This document shows, one piece after another, positions 6,005 through 9,792 of a DNA stretch of 9,792 nt (its first letter is position 1; the number at the start of each line of letters is the position of its first letter). This DNA comes from an uncultured Prevotellaceae bacterium. GTDB taxonomy: Bacteria > Bacteroidota > Bacteroidia > Bacteroidales > Bacteroidaceae. The stretch is taken from positions 1-9,792 of the forward strand of contig CAMZHP010000100.1 in NCBI GenBank assembly GCA_947306845.1, written 5' to 3'. Both the position numbers and the translations under genes were made by a program. The notes beneath the pieces are model-generated. The model searched no databases. It was not told where the DNA came from and saw only the letters and a list, made by a program, of their open reading frames with translations.

Positions 6005-6804
6005 GAATCTCCATCGTCACCATCACCTATAATGCTGCCTCCACGCTGCGGCCCACGCTCGACAGTGTGGCGATGCAGGAGCATGATGATGTGGAGCATA
6101 TCATCGTCGATGGTGCCTCCACAGATGCCACGGTGGATATCGCGAGGCAATATGCCGAGGCTGAGGCGCAGTCTGACAATGGCCATGAGGTGATTGTCAT
6201 GTCGGAGCCCGACCATGGCCTGTATGATGCGATGAACAAGGGCCTGCGCCTCGTCACAGGCGATTATGTGTGCTTCCTCAATGCCGGCGACCGCCTGCCG
6301 GAAGACACCACGCTCACGAAGGTGGCCGAGGTGGCTGAGTTGGGTGGCGACGGCAACCGCCCTGGGGTGGTCTATGGCGATACCGACCTCATCGACGCGG
6401 AAGGACGGTTTGTGGGCCACCGCCATCATGCCGCGCCTGAAAGCCTCTCGTGGCGGTCTTTCCGGAAGGGCATGTTGGTCTGCCATCAGGCTTTCTATGC
6501 CCGCATAGACCTTGCCAGGGAGGTGGAATATGATTTGCACTACCGCCTGTCGGCTGATGTCGACTGGTGCATCCGTGTCATGAAGAAGGCGGAGGAGCGG
6601 AAAGCACCGCTCGTCAGGGTGCACGAGGTGGTGGCTCTCTATCTCAGGGAAGGACAGACGACGCGTCATCACCGCGCTTCCTTGAAAGAGCGCTTTGATG
6701 TGATGTGCCGCCATTATGGTCTTTTCTCCACTCTGTTGATGCATGCGTGGTTTTTCGTGCGTGCGGGATGGCGGAAACTGACTGCCTCCAGGCACTCAGG
6801 CTAA
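6001..6804 (+). CDS. GT2-family glycosyltransferase
   Basis: This is a GT-A fold inverting glycosyltransferase of the WcaE-like type, 267 residues, the usual length for this subgroup. It opens with MRISIVTITYNAASTLRPTL. The nucleotide-binding motif IIVDGASTDAT (34-44) follows, then SEPDHGLYDAMNKGL (68-82) and CFLNAGDRL (91-99), where NAGD takes the DxD metal position as usual in this group. GMLVCHQAFYAR (157-168) and LSADVDWCIRV (183-193) complete the catalytic region. The C-terminal part has a hydrophobic, aromatic segment (about 241-256) with basic flanks, likely for membrane contact, not a clear transmembrane helix. It is translationally coupled to the GT4 gene and the two probably act in turn on the same glycan. 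The specific sugar is unknown. Confidence 0.9.
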   Translation: MRISIVTITYNAASTLRPTLDSVAMQEHDDVEHIIVDGASTDATVDIARQYAEAEAQSDNGHEVIVMSEPDHGLYDAMNKGLRLVTGDYVCFLNAGDRLPEDTTLTKVAEVAELGGDGNRPGVVYGDTDLIDAEGRFVGHRHHAAPESLSWRSFRKGMLVCHQAFYARIDLAREVEYDLHYRLSADVDWCIRVMKKAEERKAPLVRVHEVVALYLREGQTTRHHRASLKERFDVMCRHYGLFSTLLMHAWFFVRAGWRKLTASRHSG

Positions 6805-6810
6805 AACGTA

Positions 6811-8289
6811 ATGCTGGCGACAATGAGTAATTATTGGCAAATACCCTTATTAACAATCTTGTTTGTGATGCTGCCCAACTCTACCCATGATGAATCAAGA
6901 ACTGCAGACCGTGTGAGGCCTGCCACTCAGGCAGGGCGCTTCTATGAGGCTGACCCGTCTGAACTGATGAAGGAACTCGATGCTTGTTTTGGCAGACATG
7001 GTGATACGGCTGTCAGCGATGACATCGCTGCCCTGGTCGTGCCGCATGCCGGCTATTATTTTTCGGCCAATGTGGCTGCCTCTGCTTTCGCCATGCTTCG
7101 TCCAGAGCACCGTTATCAGCGCATCTTCCTGCTGGGTCCCAGTCATTACGCGTGGCTTAACGGCGCCTCTGTCAACGTGGCAGACGATTATTATTCTACC
7201 CCGTTGGGCACCATACCCGTCGACCATACCACAGCAGCGGCACTGATAGCGGCCGACAGTGTGTTTCATTACAACGAGCGGGCGCACGACCGGGAGCACT
7301 GCCTGGAGGTGCAACTGCCGTTCCTGCAGACACGCCTCAATGAGATGCCGCCCATCGTGCCCATCATCATCAGTACCAACAAATACGACCATCTGAAGCG
7401 CATTGCCGCTGCACTGAAACCTTATTTCACCCCCGACAACCTTTTTGTCATCAGCAGCGATTTCTCTCATTATCCAACCTATGAGGGGGCTTGCAGGGCG
7501 GACAAACTGACGGGTGATGCCTTGCTGACAGGCAATGCCGACCATTTCATCGACGTGATAGAGGAGAATGCGCGCAGGGGCATCCCTGGTCTTGAGACAT
7601 CGGCCTGTGGCGAGTTTGCCATCATCACCCTGCTCATGATGCTCGACAGCCAATATGACGTGCGGCATATCCTGTATCAGAACTCAGGGGATATCGACCC
7701 CGAGCGCCGCGATAGGGTGGTGGGCTATCATTCTTTCGCTGTCATGCGGAGAAAAGGCTTTTCTCTCACAGAGGAGGACAAGAACCAACTCCATGAGATT
7801 GCCTGGCGCAGTCTGACAACGGCCTTTGAGGGAAAACCCATCCCCAACCCGGAGGTGTCGGATGTTCTTAAAACACCGTGTGGCGCCTTTGTCACACTGA
7901 AGAAAAACGGACAGTTGCGGGGATGTATCGGATACATGGCTGAGGACACCCCGCTTCATGAAATTGTAGCGGAGATGGCGCGGTCGGCGGCTTTTGAGGA
8001 TTACCGTTTCCCACGTCTTCATCGGTCTGAGTTGCGCGACATTGACGTGGAAATCTCCGTGCTCACGCCCCGCCGCCGCATCCAAAGCATCGATGAGTTC
8101 CAGCTCCACCGTCATGGTCTGCTCATCCGCAAAGGCAACCATAGCGGCACATTCCTTCCCCAGGTGGCTGATGAGGTGAACTGGACAAAAGAAGAGTTTT
8201 TCGGCCATTGCGCCCGCGACAAGGCCGGCATCGGATGGGACGGATGGCGCGACGCAGAGTTATACGTCTATGAGGCCATTGTGTTTTAG
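6811..8289 (+). CDS. amrB: Memo-AMMECR1 fusion (AmmeMemoRadiSam system proteins B and A)
   Basis: This 492-residue protein joins two families normally encoded as neighbours with a radical SAM enzyme; the biochemical role of the set is unresolved. Residues about 36-313 are the Memo (protein B) domain, related to extradiol dioxygenases, with its conserved putative metal-site residues in place: VVPHAGYYFS (His79), LLGPSHY (His112), REHCLEVQLPFL (161-172), SSDFSHYP (His220) and TSACGEF (Cys266). Residues about 319-492 are AMMECR1 (protein A), including PCGAFVTL and the hallmark LRGCIG (369-374), then FEDYRFP and the ending WTKEEFFGHCARDKAGI...DAELYVYEA. Before the Memo domain is a hydrophobic stretch YWQIPLLTILFVML (8-21), which could be a signal sequence or anchor, though it lacks an N-terminal charge cluster. 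ATG 6823 is an alternative start. It follows the GT2 gene by six bases, in one operon. No radical SAM gene is present in the window. Confidence 0.93.
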   Translation: MLATMSNYWQIPLLTILFVMLPNSTHDESRTADRVRPATQAGRFYEADPSELMKELDACFGRHGDTAVSDDIAALVVPHAGYYFSANVAASAFAMLRPEHRYQRIFLLGPSHYAWLNGASVNVADDYYSTPLGTIPVDHTTAAALIAADSVFHYNERAHDREHCLEVQLPFLQTRLNEMPPIVPIIISTNKYDHLKRIAAALKPYFTPDNLFVISSDFSHYPTYEGACRADKLTGDALLTGNADHFIDVIEENARRGIPGLETSACGEFAIITLLMMLDSQYDVRHILYQNSGDIDPERRDRVVGYHSFAVMRRKGFSLTEEDKNQLHEIAWRSLTTAFEGKPIPNPEVSDVLKTPCGAFVTLKKNGQLRGCIGYMAEDTPLHEIVAEMARSAAFEDYRFPRLHRSELRDIDVEISVLTPRRRIQSIDEFQLHRHGLLIRKGNHSGTFLPQVADEVNWTKEEFFGHCARDKAGIGWDGWRDAELYVYEAIVF

Positions 8290-8453
8290 GCGATGATCCA
8301 TTCCTCGATGGTGCGGGTATGAACGTATTCTGATAACTGGACAATAGTAAGAATTCATTCTCAGTAGTAACCTACCCCCGCTCCTCCCTTGTCTGAGGGG
8401 GCCATGTTGTGAAAGTCAGAGAGGTGATAACTCATGAACTACTTAATTACAAA

Positions 8454-8491
8454 AAAACAGGTGGATAGCAAAATGCTCATCCACCTGTTTT
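8454..8491. terminator. Strong bidirectional terminator between the convergent genes
   Basis: AAAACAGGTGGAT (8454-8466) pairs perfectly over 13 bp with ATCCACCTGTTTT (8479-8491). Inside, AGCA/TGCT adds four pairs past one bulged C (8478), leaving a three-base loop. Seven A precede it (8451-8457) and at least four T follow, so it can stop both the glycosyltransferase operon (plus) and the M23 peptidase gene (minus). The T run is longer on the minus strand. Confidence 0.85.
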
Positions 8492-8557
8492 ATATCTTAC
8501 AAAGATTTCAAATCTTCTTTTCTCTTCCCTCATTTTAAGGATGCTGAAACCGCGTCC

Positions 8558-9583
8558 TTAAGAATGAACCATGACCTGACCAACCCGTAGTTTGGTACCG
8601 TTGCCCAGACAATTCATTCGTTGGAATTCCTCCACTGACATGTTGTATTTCTTGGCAATGGAGAAAATGGTCTCTCCTGGTTGTACGGTGTGGGTGCCTG
8701 TCATCTGGCTGCTTTGCGGCTTGCGCTCCCGAGGCGTGGCGGCTGGTTCGGGAATGGCATCGTTGTCATTTATCCTGACAGGGGTAGAACTTGCTACTGT
8801 GCTGACAGGGGTAGAGCGGTGACCGCCATAAACCTCCTCCTTGGTATAGCCACTCTGCTTGCGGCCACGGGCTGCGGTGGCCTTGAGGTCCTCCTGCTGC
8901 ATGGTGCTGCGGCGGAAGAGATAGCTGTCGCCAGTGATGTCCTGGTTACGGAAATCAAAGAAAAGGGCGGGATTGAGAGCCACACCGCAGAGGCGGGTCT
9001 CAAAGTGAAGGTGTGAACCAGTACTGCGACCTGTGTTGCCGCCAAGACCGATGGGCTGACCGGCACGTACTGTCTGGTTCTCCCTTACGAGATGCTTCGA
9101 CATGTGTGCGTAATAGGTCTCCAGACCATTGCTGTGGCGGATGACCACATAGTTGCCATATCCTTTGGCCTCATATTTCACAATACGAACCTTTCCCGAC
9201 CATGCGGCGCGGATGGTGTCGCCAATATATACCTTGATGTCGAGACCACGGTGCTGGCGACCCCAGCGAGGGCCAAACTGTGAGGTAATCACACGGCTCG
9301 GGGTGGGCATACGGAAACCTTTCAGGTTAATGCGGTAGGTCTCGGGAAGTGCAGAGGCCTTATAGTGGGTGTCACTGTTGTCCCAGTCAAGATAGAGCTG
9401 TGAAGAAGGTGACTCCAAGTTCTCGCGCTCAATGGTAGCTTGAAGGGCAAGGGTGTCGAGTTGTTTCAGTTTTTTGTCAACGGGCACGTAGCGTGCCATC
9501 ATATCTTGTCCGCTGGCGGGCAGCGTGGCAATGGTCATAATTGCAGTTATTGCAAGCGTCTTCAATGTTCTTTTAAAATTCAT
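8558..9583 (-). CDS. Exported M23 metallopeptidase with C-terminal LysM domain
   Basis: This is probably a periplasmic peptidoglycan endopeptidase, or an EnvC/NlpD-like activator if inactive. From ATG 9583 it has 341 residues. Residues 1-25 are a signal peptide (MNFKRTLKTLAITAIMTIATLPASG, cleavage likely near Gly25/Gln26); a start at 9610 would put nine extra residues in front and spoil it. The M23 fold spans about 97-215. It keeps the zinc and catalytic residues: HRGLD (His111, Asp115), YYAHMS (His160) and GSHLHFE (His191, His193), so it looks active. A Pro/Ser/Thr-rich linker (about 245-295) leads to one LysM repeat (297-341: THTVQPGETIFSIAKKYNMSVEEF...LRVGQVM) for glycan binding. The gene is monocistronic, with a promoter near 9700 and a terminator at 8454-8491. 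Confidence 0.92.
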   Translation of the reverse strand: MNFKRTLKTLAITAIMTIATLPASGQDMMARYVPVDKKLKQLDTLALQATIERENLESPSSQLYLDWDNSDTHYKASALPETYRINLKGFRMPTPSRVITSQFGPRWGRQHRGLDIKVYIGDTIRAAWSGKVRIVKYEAKGYGNYVVIRHSNGLETYYAHMSKHLVRENQTVRAGQPIGLGGNTGRSTGSHLHFETRLCGVALNPALFFDFRNQDITGDSYLFRRSTMQQEDLKATAARGRKQSGYTKEEVYGGHRSTPVSTVASSTPVRINDNDAIPEPAATPRERKPQSSQMTGTHTVQPGETIFSIAKKYNMSVEEFQRMNCLGNGTKLRVGQVMVHS

Positions 9584-9699
9584 AATCCTCCGTTTTGATT
9601 CGCAAAGCACTGATTACGTCTGTTGTAATACTGTCTTTTTCAGTCTGTTTTTGAAATAATTAGCGCAAGAAAACCACGCCTGACTATTTCATTGCGATG

Positions 9700-9728
9700 C
9701 AAAGGTAGCTATAAAAAAGCGGAAAAAA
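9700..9728 (-). promoter_or_regulatory. Promoter of the M23 peptidase gene
   Basis: On the minus strand TACCTTTG (9707-9700) is an exact -7 element, the same sequence as in the small-transcript promoter at 2776-2783, and the shared context reads TACCTTTGCAT. Six T at 9728-9723 are a loose -33. The leader would be about 110 bases, in which I see no recognised riboswitch. Confidence 0.6.
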
Positions 9729-9736
9729 GCACCATT

Positions 9737-9770
9737 AACAATAATTAGTGCTTATTTAACACTTATTGTT
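9737..9770. repeat. AT-rich inverted repeat near the window end
   Basis: AACAATAA (9737-9744) and TTATTGTT (9763-9770) are perfect inverted arms; GTG/CAC adds three pairs past a bulge. It may be part of a terminator for a gene beyond the window, or an operator upstream of the M23 promoter. No coding sequence lies between 9584 and 9792. Confidence 0.35.
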
Positions 9771-9792
9771 TTGAGATGAAATTTGGGAGTTT

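Noticed and set aside
5992..6795. 267-codon minus-strand frame opposite the GT2 gene
   Set aside because: It mirrors the GT2 gene almost exactly, a known effect of GC-biased codons. The plus strand has all GT2 motifs, while the minus product has an unusual His-rich composition.
6895..7668. 257-codon minus-strand frame opposite the Memo domain
   Set aside because: The Memo domain motifs are on the plus strand; the antisense product has no domain and no promoter.
8375..8401. C-rich run followed by a G-rich run after the fusion gene (CCCCC ... GGGGG)
   Set aside because: It could form a weak stem or be a remnant of an intergenic repeat, but the arms align poorly, there is no T tract, and no second copy is in the window.
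8535..8561. Inverted repeat TTAAGGATGC/GCGTCCTTAA overlapping the M23 stop codon
   Set aside because: The pairing has a C-A mismatch in the minus-strand RNA and no T tract follows it. The real terminator is at 8454-8491.

Overview
The window looks like chromosomal DNA from a Bacteroidota bacterium, most likely order Bacteroidales and close to Prevotella. The evidence is a type IX secretion PorV-type outer-membrane protein, a member of the AAA-ATPase/PD-(D/E)XK family that is expanded in gut Bacteroidales, promoters of the Bacteroidota TTTG-N19-21-TAnnTTTG type, and no clear Shine-Dalgarno sequences before the genes. I see no tRNA, rRNA, CRISPR array, insertion sequence or integrase.

Layout. 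(1) Bases 5-1671, plus strand: porV and ispF share one base (TAATG) and end at a clear intrinsic terminator. (2) 1779-2506, plus strand: a promoter and a two-helix membrane protein of unknown function, with a 22-codon overlapping upstream ORF. (3) 2507-2898: no conventional gene. It holds what looks like a complete small minus-strand transcription unit: a promoter at 2776-2806, a GNRA-capped hairpin near the 5' end, a possible 17-codon peptide, and a 14-bp terminator hairpin with a T tract. A perfect TTGAT-N4-ATCAA palindrome lies upstream of it. (4) 2899-4491, minus strand: an AAA-ATPase/PD-(D/E)XK protein. (5) 4492-4729: divergent promoters, including a 21-bp promoter-like sequence present twice on the plus strand with its 12-bp core inverted for the minus gene. 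(6) 4730-8289, plus strand: a three-gene operon of a GT4 glycosyltransferase, a GT2 glycosyltransferase (ATGA overlap) and, 6 nt later, a Memo-AMMECR1 fusion protein. (7) 8290-8557: a strong, probably two-way terminator. (8) 8558-9583, minus strand: an exported M23 peptidase with a C-terminal LysM domain. Its promoter is near 9700, and nothing codes from there to the window end.

How the genes relate. The window is mainly cell-envelope work: export and attachment of surface proteins (PorV), isoprenoid precursor synthesis (IspF, which ultimately feeds the undecaprenyl carrier), two sugar transferases probably for a surface glycan, and a cell-wall peptidase. The most unusual item is the Memo-AMMECR1 fusion. 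It has an N-terminal hydrophobic segment and is co-transcribed with glycosyltransferases instead of sitting beside the radical SAM partner of the AmmeMemoRadiSam set. The most likely undescribed element is the small minus-strand transcript at about 2551-2770.
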